Origin: Vibrio rhizosphaerae
Lineage (GTDB): Bacteria > Pseudomonadota > Gammaproteobacteria > Enterobacterales > Vibrionaceae
Assembly (NCBI RefSeq): GCF_024347095.1
Contig: NZ_AP024903.1
Span: 2,046,001-2,110,000, forward strand
Length of the DNA: 64,000 nucleotides
Reading direction: 5' to 3'
Shown: in pieces, positions 46,772-56,797 of the stretch
How positions within the stretch are numbered: the first letter of the stretch is position 1
Layout of the letters: the number at the start of each line of letters is the position of its first letter
Program-made: the position numbers and the translations under genes
Notes under the pieces: model-generated
What the model was told of the DNA's origin: nothing
The model's input: the letters and a program-made list of their open reading frames with translations, nothing else
The model's database searches: none

Positions 46772-47410
46772 ATGATGAAGAGAAGTAAACAAGTCGTTCT
46801 GGCACACATGAAAAAAGACTGGCGTTGTGCCGCTTATGCCCCGATCACCGTTGCAATCGCTGGTCTTGCTCTGTCCGGGTGTGGCGACAGCGGTAAAGAT
46901 GCCGTCATTTATAAAAGTTTGAATGATTGTATCAAAGATAACCCGAGCTATACCTCTGAATGTAAGGCGGCTTACCAGAATGCAGTCACAGAATCAGCCC
47001 GGACCGCTCCCCGCTACAATTCACTCAATGACTGTATTGCTGATTTTGGCGTGGATATGTGTCGCTCAGATCCGAATCATCATAATTGGTTTATGCCGGC
47101 AATGGCCGGATTCATGTTTGCCAGAATGATGGATGGCCCTCGGCCCTATTATTCACAGCCGATGTTCTATTCTAATTACCCTTACAGCCCGTATTATCAT
47201 CAATGGCGCAGTGCAAGCGGTAATCGTTATGGCAGTTCGAGTTATAGAACCAATCCGGTGAAAATTCATCGCGATCAGATGACCCCCAAACCAACGGTGA
47301 CCCGGACCATCTCCCGGGGTGGTTTTGGCTCGACATCATCGGCAAAATCAAGCTGGGGCAGTTCTTCAAGTCGCAGCTTCGGTTCTTCCAGCCGGAGCTG
47401 GGGCGGCTAA
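46772..47410 (+). CDS. yjfM: YjfM/YgiB-like lipoprotein (DUF1190)
   Basis: A 212-residue probable lipoprotein with lipobox ALSGC and lipidation cysteine at residue 37, behind a hydrophobic segment that begins near residue 22. Repeated SLNDCI motifs with cysteines follow (YKSLNDCIKDNPSYTSEC and YNSLNDCIADFGVDMC), then a Tyr/Pro-rich middle and a low-complexity Gly/Ser/Arg/Trp tail ending SSRSWGG. DUF1190 genes pair with YgiC-type ATP-grasp genes (ygiB-ygiC in E. coli), so this protein has been proposed as partner or target of the ligase. GGAG precedes the tandem ATG codons. A terminator closes the unit. Confidence 0.85.
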   Translation: MMKRSKQVVLAHMKKDWRCAAYAPITVAIAGLALSGCGDSGKDAVIYKSLNDCIKDNPSYTSECKAAYQNAVTESARTAPRYNSLNDCIADFGVDMCRSDPNHHNWFMPAMAGFMFARMMDGPRPYYSQPMFYSNYPYSPYYHQWRSASGNRYGSSSYRTNPVKIHRDQMTPKPTVTRTISRGGFGSTSSAKSSWGSSSSRSFGSSSRSWGG

Positions 47411-47447
47411 CAGCGCTGTGGTTCGATGTGAACCATCCTCACCCCAT

Positions 47448-47476
47448 AAAAATGCCGAGAAAATCTCGGCATTTTT
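47448..47476. terminator. Bidirectional terminator, yjfM-like / bioD
   Basis: A 13-base perfect stem, AAAAATGCCGAGA / TCTCGGCATTTTT, with an AAA loop separates the convergent envelope operon and biotin operon. Confidence 0.94.
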
Positions 47477-47503
47477 GTTGTCATGGTGTGGTGGTGAATG
47501 GAC

Positions 47504-48184
47504 TTAAGCCAGTAGCGGCCCGACATTGATAAATCGTCCCAACTCCTGACGCTTCGCACTGGGTACATAAGGGATTTCTCCCAGCTTCGGCGCATTCATT
47601 TTCTGTTCCAGCATCTCAATAATATCGGCATAATGCTCAGTCCCCGGATTGATCCGATTGGCAACCCATCCGATAATCTCCAGACCATCCGCCCGGATAC
47701 TTTCTGCGGTCAGCATGGCATGATTGAGACAGCCCAACTGGATACCAACAACCAGTACCACTGGCACGCGTTCTTGTTTGACCCAGTCAGACAAACAGAC
47801 GCTATCCGATACCGGCACACGCCAGCCACCAGCACCTTCAATCAATACAATATCCGTGTTGGCTTTATGCTGTGCTAACTTGTCACTTAATACTGAAAAA
47901 TCGATCGTCACCCCTGCATGTTTTGCTGCAATATGTGGCGACGTCGGTAACGCCAGCGCATAAGGATTGATATTGTCATAATCACTTTGACAGGTCGAAA
48001 CCTTAATGAGATGTAAAGCATCGGAATTACGAAAACCGGATTCGGTTTTCTCACACCCTGCTGCCACCGGTTTATAACCTATCGTTTTTAAATCCTTGGC
48101 AGCAAGTGCCTGTAAAATCGCTTTTGATGCGACCGTTTTACCGACATCCGTATCTGTACCTGCAATAAATAGTGCGTCGATCAT
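47504..48184 (-). CDS. bioD: BioD, dethiobiotin synthetase
   Basis: BioD closes the ureido ring of dethiobiotin from DAPA, CO2 and ATP. The P-loop GTDTDVGKT is at residues 8-16, and [13 protein letters not shown] and [13 protein letters not shown] match the family. The ATG at 48184 shares a base with the bioC stop (TAATG) and gives 226 residues; a longer frame extends seven codons into bioC. It is the last gene of bioBFCD. Confidence 0.95.
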   Translation of the reverse strand: MIDALFIAGTDTDVGKTVASKAILQALAAKDLKTIGYKPVAAGCEKTESGFRNSDALHLIKVSTCQSDYDNINPYALALPTSPHIAAKHAGVTIDFSVLSDKLAQHKANTDIVLIEGAGGWRVPVSDSVCLSDWVKQERVPVVLVVGIQLGCLNHAMLTAESIRADGLEIIGWVANRINPGTEHYADIIEMLEQKMNAPKLGEIPYVPSAKRQELGRFINVGPLLA

Positions 48185-48993
48185 TACTGAATAACCCCAA
48201 AACAAACCTGATAAGTAGCAGGAACCAGCCCTTCTCGGTTGGCGAATTTTTGATAGACCGCCTCAACCTGAGCAAGCATTCGGTGGCTGGTTAACCGACT
48301 CGTCCGCTCGTCAATATGTGTTGCACCAATGCCTTTTAAATCTTTCATGAGTTGCATTGCTGAGTCGTACCAAAGCTCGAACGAACATAAGTCTATCTGA
48401 TACGGTGTGCACCCAGCTTGCGCTAACGCAATTTTTACCGCATTCCCGGAGAGAAAGCGGTTCACATGTCGGGCTGAATCAACTTCCCCCCACGCTTGTT
48501 CCAGTTCGGTCAAAGAACCGGCAACTAAAATGGAGAAGCAGCCCTTCCCTGCCGGTTTGAGAACCCTTTTGATTTCCCGGAATGAAACCGTCAGCGATTC
48601 ACACCATTGCAGCGCTAAACTAGAGAATACGAAGTCAACACTGCGATCGGCTAAGGGTAACGCTTCTGCATCACAGCGGCAGTATGTTAATCCGGACGTA
48701 CCGCACCGCTGCCTGGCTTGCGCCAGCATGTGCTGGGACAAATCGGCGCAAATGACCTCAGCACCACGCTGTCGCAGTTGCGCTGAAAAAAAACCGGTCC
48801 CACATCCCAGATCCAACACAACACAGCCACATAAGTCCTGCGGTAAATAATTCAGCAGTTGCTGACCGACATCACGCTGGAACGCCGCATGGCGATCATA
48901 ATGTTGTGCCGCTTTACCAAAAGCTGCCGCAATCCGCGCCTTTCTCTGAGATGCATCCGATGATGCTGACTGGGAAAACTCAGGATTCACCAT
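48184..48993 (-). CDS. bioC: BioC, malonyl-ACP O-methyltransferase
   Basis: BioC methylates malonyl-ACP so that the fatty acid machinery can build the pimeloyl chain of biotin. The SAM motif [16 protein letters not shown] is at about residues 58-73, preceded by the BioC-typical [19 protein letters not shown]. The 269 residues fit. It overlaps bioF by 14 bp and bioD by 1 bp. No bioH is in the window; that esterase is usually encoded elsewhere in vibrios. Confidence 0.94.
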   Translation of the reverse strand: MVNPEFSQSASSDASQRKARIAAAFGKAAQHYDRHAAFQRDVGQQLLNYLPQDLCGCVVLDLGCGTGFFSAQLRQRGAEVICADLSQHMLAQARQRCGTSGLTYCRCDAEALPLADRSVDFVFSSLALQWCESLTVSFREIKRVLKPAGKGCFSILVAGSLTELEQAWGEVDSARHVNRFLSGNAVKIALAQAGCTPYQIDLCSFELWYDSAMQLMKDLKGIGATHIDERTSRLTSHRMLAQVEAVYQKFANREGLVPATYQVCFGVIQ

Positions 48994-50137
48994 GCCTCTC
49001 CATGACTTGTCGTAATGTCATTGCTAATTGACGCACCTGCGCTTCACTGTGTCCGGCGGTCAAGGTCACTCTGAGTCTTGCTGTTCCTTGCGGGACAGTC
49101 GGCGGACGAATTGCACTCACCCAAATGCCCTGCTCCCGAAGTGCCGTCGCAACCCGTAAAGTCCGTTCGCTGCTGCCAATAATCAGGGGTTGGATCGGTG
49201 TCTGTGACAGCGCTGTTGCTACATGCCCGAGCCGCTCTTGATATATTCCCTGAAGCAACTGCAATTTATCGCGCCGCCACTGTTCACGTTGAATCATCTC
49301 AATGGCCCGACTGAGCGCATAAGCTTGTGCCGGAGGGATTGCCGTCGAATAGACATGATGTCTGGCAAACTGGGTAAGATAATCGCCGACATCTCGATCG
49401 CACAAAACAGCGGCACCTGAAAGTCCAAAGGCTTTGCCGAACGTCACCACCAACAGATCAGGATGAATACCGACCGCAGCACAACTCCCGGAGCCATCAG
49501 GTCCTAATACCCCGATACCATGAGCATCATCCACCATGAAAACGGCCCGATGCCGGACACAGTCACTCAATGCCACGAGCGGCGCGCAATCGCCATCCAT
49601 GCTAAATACCCCTTCAGTGACCACCATATTGGTTTGATCGGCCGACAACAGTGCTGAAAGATGAGCCGCATCATTGTGACGAAAGCGCTTCATCGTCGCT
49701 GCCGAAAGCATGCCGGCCTCCATCAGGGAAGCATGATTCAAACGATCCTGTAGCAATAGGTCGTCCTGTTGTAACAGGGTAAACAGCACCGCCTGATTGG
49801 CACTAAACCCAGAATTGAACAGAATCGCCCGTTCATATCCCAGCCATTCACACAGTAGGGTTTCAAGGGTTTGATGAGTCTGATGAAACCCGGTCACTAA
49901 CGGTGAAGCACCACTGCCACAGCCATAACGGCTGAGCCCCTCTTGCCATGCGGTAATCAGGGCCGGGTCGGTGGCAAGACCGAGATAATCATTACTGGAA
50001 AAATGAAGATATGTCTGTCCCTGATGAACGAATTGCGCCCCGCTTTGACGTGCAAGCGGCACCAGTTTGCGCGTCAGCCCCTGAGCTGCGCGTTCAGCTA
50101 ATGCGCTCGTGACCCGCTGTTTAAAGGCTCGCTTCAT
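48980..50137 (-). CDS. bioF: BioF, 8-amino-7-oxononanoate synthase
   Basis: BioF condenses pimeloyl-ACP with alanine (PLP-dependent alpha-oxoamine synthase). The PLP lysine is in [14 protein letters not shown], with [26 protein letters not shown] and [11 protein letters not shown] also typical. The ATG at 50137 gives 385 residues and overlaps the end of bioB by 17 bp; upstream in-frame ATGs lie deeper in bioB and are rejected. Confidence 0.95.
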   Translation of the reverse strand: MKRAFKQRVTSALAERAAQGLTRKLVPLARQSGAQFVHQGQTYLHFSSNDYLGLATDPALITAWQEGLSRYGCGSGASPLVTGFHQTHQTLETLLCEWLGYERAILFNSGFSANQAVLFTLLQQDDLLLQDRLNHASLMEAGMLSAATMKRFRHNDAAHLSALLSADQTNMVVTEGVFSMDGDCAPLVALSDCVRHRAVFMVDDAHGIGVLGPDGSGSCAAVGIHPDLLVVTFGKAFGLSGAAVLCDRDVGDYLTQFARHHVYSTAIPPAQAYALSRAIEMIQREQWRRDKLQLLQGIYQERLGHVATALSQTPIQPLIIGSSERTLRVATALREQGIWVSAIRPPTVPQGTARLRVTLTAGHSEAQVRQLAMTLRQVMERHGES

Positions 50138-51173
50138 AGAACAGATCATCTTTTCCGGGACGTGCAGCGACACGTTCGACCACACGATCAAGTAACTCGT
50201 TTTCCTCAATTTCGTCTGGCTTTTGTACCACTTGCTGACGATTAATCCCTAGCTTACGGAACAGTTGCATGTCACTGTCTTCCGCCGGATTCGGTGTGGT
50301 CAGTAATTTACAGCCGTAAAAAATAGAATTCGCACCCGCCATAAAACAGAGTGTCTGCATTTGCTCGTTCATTTGTTCCCGTCCGGCTGACAAGCGGACC
50401 GCAGACTGAGGCATCATAATCCGGGCCACTGCAATCAGGCGGATAAAATCAAACGGGTCGACATCCTCAGCCGATTCCAGCGGGGTGCCTTTGACTTTTA
50501 CCAACATATTGATCGGCACACTCTCCGGCTGAGTCGGCAAATTCGCCAGCTCCACCAATAGCCCGGCACGATCATCGGTGCTTTCACCCATGCCAATAAT
50601 GCCACCGGAACAAATTTTCATCCCGGCATCCCGGACATGCGCCAGTGTATCGAGGCGATCCTGATAAGTTCGGGTGGTGATAATATTGCCGTAAAATTCA
50701 GGGGAAGTGTCCAGATTGTGGTTGTAGTAATCCAGCCCGGCATGAGCCAGCTCCTGCGCTTGCTCCGCAGTGAGCATCCCCAGAGTCATACAGGTTTCCA
50801 GCCCCATACCTTTCACTCCGGAAATCATCTCTTTTAACAATGGCATATCACGTGCTTTCGGATTCTTCCATGCCGCTCCCATACAAAAACGAGTCGAACC
50901 GGACGCCTTTGCTTTCTGGGCGGCATCCAGCACTCGCTCAACTTCCATCAGCCGTTCTTTGTCAACATCAGTCCGATAATGGGCACTTTGCGGGCAGTAT
51001 TTACAATCTTCAGGACATGCACCGGTTTTAATCGATAGCAAGGTGCTGACCTGAACATAGTTATGCGGTTGGTAGTGACGATGTACTTGCTGGGCTTCAA
51101 ACAATAAATCCATAAACGGTTTATTGAGCAAAGATTGCACTTCTGCAACGGTCCAATCATGACGAACTTCCAC
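50121..51173 (-). CDS. bioB: BioB, biotin synthase
   Basis: BioB is the radical SAM enzyme that inserts sulfur into dethiobiotin. The [4Fe-4S] cysteines are at residues 53, 57 and 60 (CPEDCKYC); further cluster ligands lie in CMGAAWKNP and CMTLGML. The 350 residues are normal. It is the first gene of bioBFCD, divergent from bioA across a 104-bp control region with a BirA-type operator. Confidence 0.97.
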   Translation of the reverse strand: MEVRHDWTVAEVQSLLNKPFMDLLFEAQQVHRHYQPHNYVQVSTLLSIKTGACPEDCKYCPQSAHYRTDVDKERLMEVERVLDAAQKAKASGSTRFCMGAAWKNPKARDMPLLKEMISGVKGMGLETCMTLGMLTAEQAQELAHAGLDYYNHNLDTSPEFYGNIITTRTYQDRLDTLAHVRDAGMKICSGGIIGMGESTDDRAGLLVELANLPTQPESVPINMLVKVKGTPLESAEDVDPFDFIRLIAVARIMMPQSAVRLSAGREQMNEQMQTLCFMAGANSIFYGCKLLTTPNPAEDSDMQLFRKLGINRQQVVQKPDEIEENELLDRVVERVAARPGKDDLFYEASL

Positions 51174-51233
51174 GTGTATTCCTTCTTCTTATCAGAGAGA
51201 CTTTTGTTGGCTAGTCTAATCAGAAGCGCTACA

Positions 51234-51265
51234 CTGTCAACAAAATAAAAACATATAGGTTTACA
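51234..51265. promoter_or_regulatory. BirA (BioR-type bio operator) site between bioB and bioA
   Basis: The right half GGTTTACA (51258-51265) matches the biotin operator consensus exactly. A left half TGTCAACA (51235-51242) matches TGTAAACC in six of eight bases, with 15 bases between. This is the position expected for the biotinyl-AMP-bound BirA repressor that controls both divergent transcripts. Confidence 0.8.
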
Positions 51266-51277
51266 TCAGACTTAAAT

Positions 51278-52567
51278 ATGAACACATTAGATTTAGATTT
51301 CGACCGAAATCACATCTGGCATCCTTATACCTCGACGATCTCACCGCTCAATTGTTATCCGGTCAGTCATGCCAGCGGCAATCAAATTCACTTAGAAAGT
51401 GGTGAAGTATTAATCGATGGGATGTCGTCCTGGTGGGCTGCGATTCATGGTTACAACCACCCGCACCTGAATGCGGCCGTCACCGAACAGTTGTCACGAA
51501 TGTCGCATGTGATGTTCGGCGGTCTGACCCATCAACCCGCCATAGGATTGTGTCAAAAGTTATTGCAAATGGTCCCGGCATCACTTCAGCATGTTTTTCT
51601 TGCAGATTCAGGCTCCGTGGCTGTCGAAGTGGCTTTGAAAATGGCGCTGCAATACTGGCATAGTCGCGGAGAATCCCGGCCACGTTTTTTAACCCTGCGT
51701 CATGGTTACCACGGTGATACATTTGCCGCCATGTCTGTCACCGATCCGGATAACTCAATGCATCGTCTGTATCGGGGATTTCTGCCGGAACATCTGTTTG
51801 CAGACTCGCCACAAACCGGCTTTTATGAGCCGTGGAATCCACTCGATATCAACGACTTTCAGTCTCAGCTCGAACAACACCATCAACAAATCGCCGCCGT
51901 TATACTGGAACCGATTGTGCAAGGCGCCGGGGGGATGCGCATCTATCATCCTCACTACTTGCAAGCGGTCAGAAAGCTGTGTGATCAGTTCGGCGTATTG
52001 CTGATTGCCGATGAGATTGCGACCGGGTTTGGCCGAACCGGAAAACTGTTCGCGTGTGAACATGCGGGAATCGCACCGGATATTCTCTGTGTCGGAAAAG
52101 CTCTGACCGGGGGGTATATGACATTGTCTGCAACATTAACCACCCAGCACGTGGCGCAAACTGTTTGCGCCGGTGAAGCGCAATGTTTTATGCATGGTCC
52201 GACATTTATGGGCAACCCGCTGGCTTGTGCCGTTGCCGAAGCGAGTTTAAGTCTGATCGAAACAGGCGATTGGCAAACCCAAGTGCAGCAAATCGAGCAT
52301 TTTTTTGCCACGCATCTGCCACCGCTGCAACAGTACGGGATGGTGAAAGATATACGCTGGCTCGGAGCTATTGGTGTCATCGAAACCCATCAACCGGTCA
52401 GAATGGCGGAGATTCAGGCGCACTTTGTCCGCCAAGGCGTCTGGATCCGTCCGTTTGGTCGGTTGATTTATCTCATGCCGCCTTATCTTTCGACGTCTGA
52501 AGATTTAACGCAGTTGGTACGAGCGATTGAACGGGCATTACAACAGTCGGCACTATTTTTTCAGTAG
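51278..52567 (+). CDS. bioA: BioA, adenosylmethionine-8-amino-7-oxononanoate aminotransferase
   Basis: BioA transfers the amino group of SAM to KAPA to give DAPA (class III PLP aminotransferase). DRNHIWHPYTSTISPLN at the N-terminus is BioA-specific, WWAAIHGYNHPHLN and LIADEIATGFGRTGKLFACEHAGI are cofactor blocks, and the PLP lysine is in LCVGKALTGGYMTLSA. The 429 residues are normal. It is transcribed alone, divergent from bioBFCD, and its start is 12 bp from the BirA site. Confidence 0.96.
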   Translation: MNTLDLDFDRNHIWHPYTSTISPLNCYPVSHASGNQIHLESGEVLIDGMSSWWAAIHGYNHPHLNAAVTEQLSRMSHVMFGGLTHQPAIGLCQKLLQMVPASLQHVFLADSGSVAVEVALKMALQYWHSRGESRPRFLTLRHGYHGDTFAAMSVTDPDNSMHRLYRGFLPEHLFADSPQTGFYEPWNPLDINDFQSQLEQHHQQIAAVILEPIVQGAGGMRIYHPHYLQAVRKLCDQFGVLLIADEIATGFGRTGKLFACEHAGIAPDILCVGKALTGGYMTLSATLTTQHVAQTVCAGEAQCFMHGPTFMGNPLACAVAEASLSLIETGDWQTQVQQIEHFFATHLPPLQQYGMVKDIRWLGAIGVIETHQPVRMAEIQAHFVRQGVWIRPFGRLIYLMPPYLSTSEDLTQLVRAIERALQQSALFFQ

Positions 52568-52725
52568 TTTGTTTTTTCAGGAGCTTGTTCTTCAGTAAAT
52601 GGCTTTGTCACTCAACTGTTTTGCCAGTGCTGCATTTTCTCGGTAATCCGTTTTCTCTGTCACCCGAGTCAATCAACCATCGCTGAGTGGGCCGGACAAT
52701 ACCGTCTGCCCACCACGACAGGTGA

Positions 52726-53094
52726 TCAATCTTGTGCTGAGAAACCTCGCGAATCAAAGTAATTCAGCCCTCTTGCCAACAACCAGCCACAGAACAACCC
52801 GCCCGCATTGGCGGCCAAATCCAGCCATTCGCCATAACGATTGACATAAGGCTGAATCAGCTCAATTCCACCGCTATAGGCCAGTAAAGCGACGCCAATC
52901 CATCCCCATCTTGCGGGTTGGCGTAATGCCACCGGAAACATCAGTGCGGCATAAGCGATGAAATGATGGGTCTTATCGGTTCCCGGGACATTCGGTAAGG
53001 TGGCAAGTGGCCATAGTGACAATACCGTGATCACAGCAAGGATCAATAGCATGATGTTCAGCCAGTACTGTTTGATGATGTGCAATTTGTTCAT
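52726..53094 (-). CDS. VanZ-like membrane protein
   Basis: A 122-residue inner membrane protein with four predicted helices and the VanZ-type pattern GTDKTHHFIAYAALMF in helix 2 and GGIELIQPYVNRYGEWLDLAANAGG in the loop before helix 4. VanZ-like proteins are widespread and of unknown biochemical role; the name comes from teicoplanin resistance in enterococci, which is not implied here. It converges on bioA and is separate from the sugar operon upstream on the same strand. Confidence 0.75.
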   Translation of the reverse strand: MNKLHIIKQYWLNIMLLILAVITVLSLWPLATLPNVPGTDKTHHFIAYAALMFPVALRQPARWGWIGVALLAYSGGIELIQPYVNRYGEWLDLAANAGGLFCGWLLARGLNYFDSRGFSAQD

Positions 53095-53118
53095 ATTCTG
53101 CCAATACGGATGATATCC

Positions 53119-53149
53119 AAAAAGCTTACCCGATGGATGTAAGCTTTTT
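53119..53149. terminator. Terminator downstream of the sugar kinase operon
   Basis: AAAAAGCTTAC / GTAAGCTTTTT with a nine-base loop lies 24 bp beyond the kinase stop on the minus strand. It ends the transporter-kinase operon before the VanZ-like gene. Confidence 0.88.
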
Positions 53150-53172
53150 GAGCAACGATTTCGTACAAATCA

Positions 53173-54822
53173 TTATGAGATATTCAATTCTCCCATGATT
53201 TTCCGATATTTCATATCATCTGCATACATTTCTAGAAATACCTTGTATTTCAAATCATAGAAAGATTTGATCAGTTCGGTTTGTGGCATAACCGTCTTGC
53301 TAATTCGACTCATTGAAGCCATCGCAGTCGGAATATCGGTATACGTACCGGAAGCGACCGCACCAAGCATCGCAGAGCCTAACAATACCGCTTCACTCTC
53401 CTCTGGCAGTAACATAGTACAGCCGGTCGCATTGACGTGTTCTTGAATGAATATGGGGTTTTTAGTCCCGCCACCACATGCCATGATCGTATCAATTGAG
53501 TAACCAGACTGATTTAAGGATTCAATGATGTGTCTGGTGCCTAAAGCAATTGACTGTATCGTTGCCAGATATTGAAGTGCTAAATCTTCTTCCGTTTGAA
53601 TCATCTGCAATCCGGTCATCACACCGGTTAAACTGGGATCAGCACGGGGCGAGCGATTCCCGTGAAAATATGGCAACACATGCATATCTTTCGCCAAGAA
53701 AGCGATTCGGTCTTTTGCCCCCGCTAAATTTAATAAAATGTCATTCAGATACTCATAAATAGTTTGTGAATGACTTTGGGCTCGCTCTTGTGCCACATGA
53801 TAAACCGGATGTGACGTAATGATATGATCAATGAGCGCGCCCGTGGCTGACTGACCACCTTCATTGAGCCAATAATCTGGCACCATCGCACCGTAGTACG
53901 CGCCCCAAACACCATCAATAAATCTGGCGGATTTGGACACCGCCATATGGCATGAAGAGGTACCGCCAATTAATGCCAGCCGCCGGTCAAAATCGACATG
54001 AGCATTCTTGTTAATATTTGAGGCGCCTAAAACACCAATGCCACCGGCATGCGCATCAATAATCGACGTCCCTACCGGAGTACCGGTAATCAGTCCGAGA
54101 TCGTTGGCCGCATGTGCCGTTAATCCGTTCCCCACCGGCTGTCCCATCGGAATAATCTCGTTACCGATTTTCTGCGCATCATCCAGCAACAGATCGTCTA
54201 AACCAATGCGTTTGAAAAAGTCACGATCCCATTTGCCCTCATGGCCCAAATAAGTCCATTTACACACCGTAGAACAAAGCGAACGAGAATTACGATGGGT
54301 CGCTTTCCATGTTAAAAAGTCTGGTAAATCAAAGAAATACCCGGCATTAGACCAAGTGGTTGGTTTATGCTGTTTTAACCACATTAGCTTAGGCATTTCC
54401 ATTTCAGGAGAAATACGGCTGCCGACATAATCAAGCACCTTATGTTTTGTCTCATTGATACGATTCGCCTGAGTGATTGCACGGTGATCCATCCACATAA
54501 TCACATTTTGCTCATTTCGCCCCGTTGGGCTGACGGTGAGTGGTTTTCCTTCTTTATTGAGTACCACTAACGAGCACGTTGCATCAAAGCCGATCCCCTG
54601 AATATCATGCGGGTCTACATTTGCTTTCGAGATTGCATCTTTTACCGACAAGCAAACGCATTGCCAAATATCATCTGATGATTGTTCAACAAAATTTGCT
54701 TTCGGTTTAAACATCATGATGTTGCGTTTTGACTCTGCAAGCATCCGGCCAGAAATGTCGAATACTCCGGCTCGTGCACTCCCACTACCAACATCAACGC
54801 CAATAAAATAAATTGAACTCAT
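53173..54822 (-). CDS. FGGY-family carbohydrate kinase (D-ribulokinase-like)
   Basis: A 549-residue kinase with the FGGY N-domain phosphate motif FIGVDVGSGSARAGVFD at the start, IQGIGFDATCSLVVL, IMWMDHRAI, the catalytic-base region SIIDAHAGGIGVLGA and the C-domain FGGY block GGGTKNPIFIQEHVNATG. Length and motifs place it in the ribulokinase/YpCarbK branch that phosphorylates pentuloses or pentitols, but the sugar cannot be read from sequence. It is the last gene of a five-gene importer operon, so its substrate is presumably what the transporter brings in. No dehydrogenase, isomerase or epimerase gene accompanies it. Confidence 0.83.
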   Translation of the reverse strand: MSSIYFIGVDVGSGSARAGVFDISGRMLAESKRNIMMFKPKANFVEQSSDDIWQCVCLSVKDAISKANVDPHDIQGIGFDATCSLVVLNKEGKPLTVSPTGRNEQNVIMWMDHRAITQANRINETKHKVLDYVGSRISPEMEMPKLMWLKQHKPTTWSNAGYFFDLPDFLTWKATHRNSRSLCSTVCKWTYLGHEGKWDRDFFKRIGLDDLLLDDAQKIGNEIIPMGQPVGNGLTAHAANDLGLITGTPVGTSIIDAHAGGIGVLGASNINKNAHVDFDRRLALIGGTSSCHMAVSKSARFIDGVWGAYYGAMVPDYWLNEGGQSATGALIDHIITSHPVYHVAQERAQSHSQTIYEYLNDILLNLAGAKDRIAFLAKDMHVLPYFHGNRSPRADPSLTGVMTGLQMIQTEEDLALQYLATIQSIALGTRHIIESLNQSGYSIDTIMACGGGTKNPIFIQEHVNATGCTMLLPEESEAVLLGSAMLGAVASGTYTDIPTAMASMSRISKTVMPQTELIKSFYDLKYKVFLEMYADDMKYRKIMGELNIS

Positions 54823-54839
54823 AATTCACCCCGCACTTT

Positions 54840-55805
54840 TTATGAACGCTGACTATTTCTTTGTAAAAAAATAAAAAATATTAAAATCCCGCCATAAAGT
54901 GCCATGGTTAAATAACTACTAACACCGAGTAAGTTAAGACCACTTTCTAAAGACTGGAGGACGATCAGTGCTAAGCCGATACCCAATATGCGACCAAAGC
55001 CGCCATCAGGATTTATTCCGCCTAGCACCGAGGCTAAAATCGCGATGAGTAGGTATGACTCCCCATATCCGGCCTTAGCCGAGTTAAATTTCGCCATCAT
55101 CACTAAGGCGGCCACCCAGCACAGCATTGAGGAAATAATATAGACATAAACCGTCACTTTTTGAGTATCAATGCCGGACAATCTCGTTGCTTTTTCGTTA
55201 GATCCCATCAGATAAATCGCCCGGCCAAGTCCGGTATGTTCCAGCAATATCCACAGTGAGAGCGCAAAGACAACAAATAGAATTAACGGCAACGGAACGC
55301 CTACAACAGAGCCATTGCCGATAAACAGGATCGCCTCAGGAAAACCGGAAATCACCGCACCGCCCGAGATAAGGACATTCAATCCATTGATGAACGTCAT
55401 CGAACCCAGCGTTGCGAGGATCGGAGATACACCGACATAAGCAATTAAGCCACCGTTGAATAGACCAACGATGATGGCGGTAACAAGTCCGGCAAGTATT
55501 GCGATCAGGGTAACCATTAAATTATCGGGAGCAACATTGATGATACTGGCCATCACCAGACTACACGCATTGGTGGTTGCGATAATCGAAAGATTGATTC
55601 CTCCGGTCAGCATACACACAGCCATACTGAGCGCTAACAAACCAAGAATTGGGATTTGATAAGCCATTGACTGAATGTTATCTAATGAGAAAAAACTGCC
55701 ACCGGCGGTCAGAAACATCAGTAAAAAGATTGCCACTAATATAAAGATTAAATATTGAATATTTTTGTCTGACGACATTTTCAATTTATTGATGATCATT
55801 TCCAT
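54840..55805 (-). CDS. Sugar ABC transporter permease 2 (RbsC/LsrD-like)
   Basis: A 321-residue membrane protein of the BPD_transp_2 type with eight to ten helices. It shows the conserved cytoplasmic coupling region YLMGSNEKATRLSGIDTQKV and GGINPDGGFGRILG. It overlaps the end of the first permease by 10 bp. Two different permeases with one double ATPase is the arrangement of the rhamnose and AI-2 (Lsr) importers rather than ribose. Confidence 0.86.
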   Translation of the reverse strand: MEMIINKLKMSSDKNIQYLIFILVAIFLLMFLTAGGSFFSLDNIQSMAYQIPILGLLALSMAVCMLTGGINLSIIATTNACSLVMASIINVAPDNLMVTLIAILAGLVTAIIVGLFNGGLIAYVGVSPILATLGSMTFINGLNVLISGGAVISGFPEAILFIGNGSVVGVPLPLILFVVFALSLWILLEHTGLGRAIYLMGSNEKATRLSGIDTQKVTVYVYIISSMLCWVAALVMMAKFNSAKAGYGESYLLIAILASVLGGINPDGGFGRILGIGLALIVLQSLESGLNLLGVSSYLTMALYGGILIFFIFLQRNSQRS

Positions 55806-56797
55806 GCCAATCCCTTCGATGCTTGTTTTCTTTCATTCATCGCCGTAGCACTAATACTTGCAACAATGATGATCCCGGTCAGGACGGTGTGCCAGTAAGA
55901 TGGGATGCTCAATAGCGTCAATCCATTCTTCACGATGGCCAGTAAGATAACGCCAAGCACGACCCCAATCAGCCGCCCTTTTCCCCCGGTCATACTTGCC
56001 CCACCTAATACAACAGAAGCGAGCACAATCAGCTCAAATCCCATCAATGAATTCGGCGCGACAGATTGGGTGATTTGTGTCTGAATCACAGCGGCAATCC
56101 CGGAAACAGCCCCCATAAAGCCATAAACAAAGATGTGTAACCTGAAAATATTGATCCCCATTCTGGATGCCGATTCCGTGTTACCACCAACCGCATAGAT
56201 TTGTCTTCCTAACGTGGTTTTATTCATTAACAACGAGGTGCAGGCGACAACAACGATCAAGGCTATAATCGGTAAAGAAACCCCATACTGATACCCATCA
56301 GAACCGGTAAAGGTGAACCACTCAACGCCATTCATGAACCATTCAGGGAAACCATATAGCCAATCGCCACGACTGAAATACATCAGTAAACCAAACCAGA
56401 CATTCAGTGTCGAAATCGTAATAATAATTGCAGGTACTTTAAGGCGATAGACGAGCAGCGCGTTGACGGTTCCTAATATAAACCCGACGATTATTGATAT
56501 GGCAAAGGCAAGATAAAAATTACCACCATAATGCAAAATATATAATGCCGTTATATATTGTGATATCGCTGTCATTCCCGGGAACGAAATATCAATACCA
56601 CCAAATACCAGAACAACAAATAACCCGCATGCCAATATACCTAGAATTGCTGAGCTGACAGTCATGTCAAATAAATTACCTACGGTAAAAAAATCCGTTG
56701 TTGTCATAGACAACCCCAGCATCAGTACAATAATCAAAACCGATAAATAAAATTCATGTTGCTTTGTAATCCAAGAGAGTTTTAATTGACTAGGCAT
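55796..56797 (-). CDS. Sugar ABC transporter permease 1 (RbsC/LsrC-like)
   Basis: A 333-residue BPD_transp_2 permease with about ten helices and the coupling region YAVGGNTESASRMGINIFRL followed by VVLGGASMTGGKGRLIGV. It overlaps the ATPase stop by 8 bp and the second permease start by 10 bp, so translation of the transporter is coupled. It probably pairs with the second permease as a heterodimer. Confidence 0.86.
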   Translation of the reverse strand: MPSQLKLSWITKQHEFYLSVLIIVLMLGLSMTTTDFFTVGNLFDMTVSSAILGILACGLFVVLVFGGIDISFPGMTAISQYITALYILHYGGNFYLAFAISIIVGFILGTVNALLVYRLKVPAIIITISTLNVWFGLLMYFSRGDWLYGFPEWFMNGVEWFTFTGSDGYQYGVSLPIIALIVVVACTSLLMNKTTLGRQIYAVGGNTESASRMGINIFRLHIFVYGFMGAVSGIAAVIQTQITQSVAPNSLMGFELIVLASVVLGGASMTGGKGRLIGVVLGVILLAIVKNGLTLLSIPSYWHTVLTGIIIVASISATAMNERKQASKGLAWK

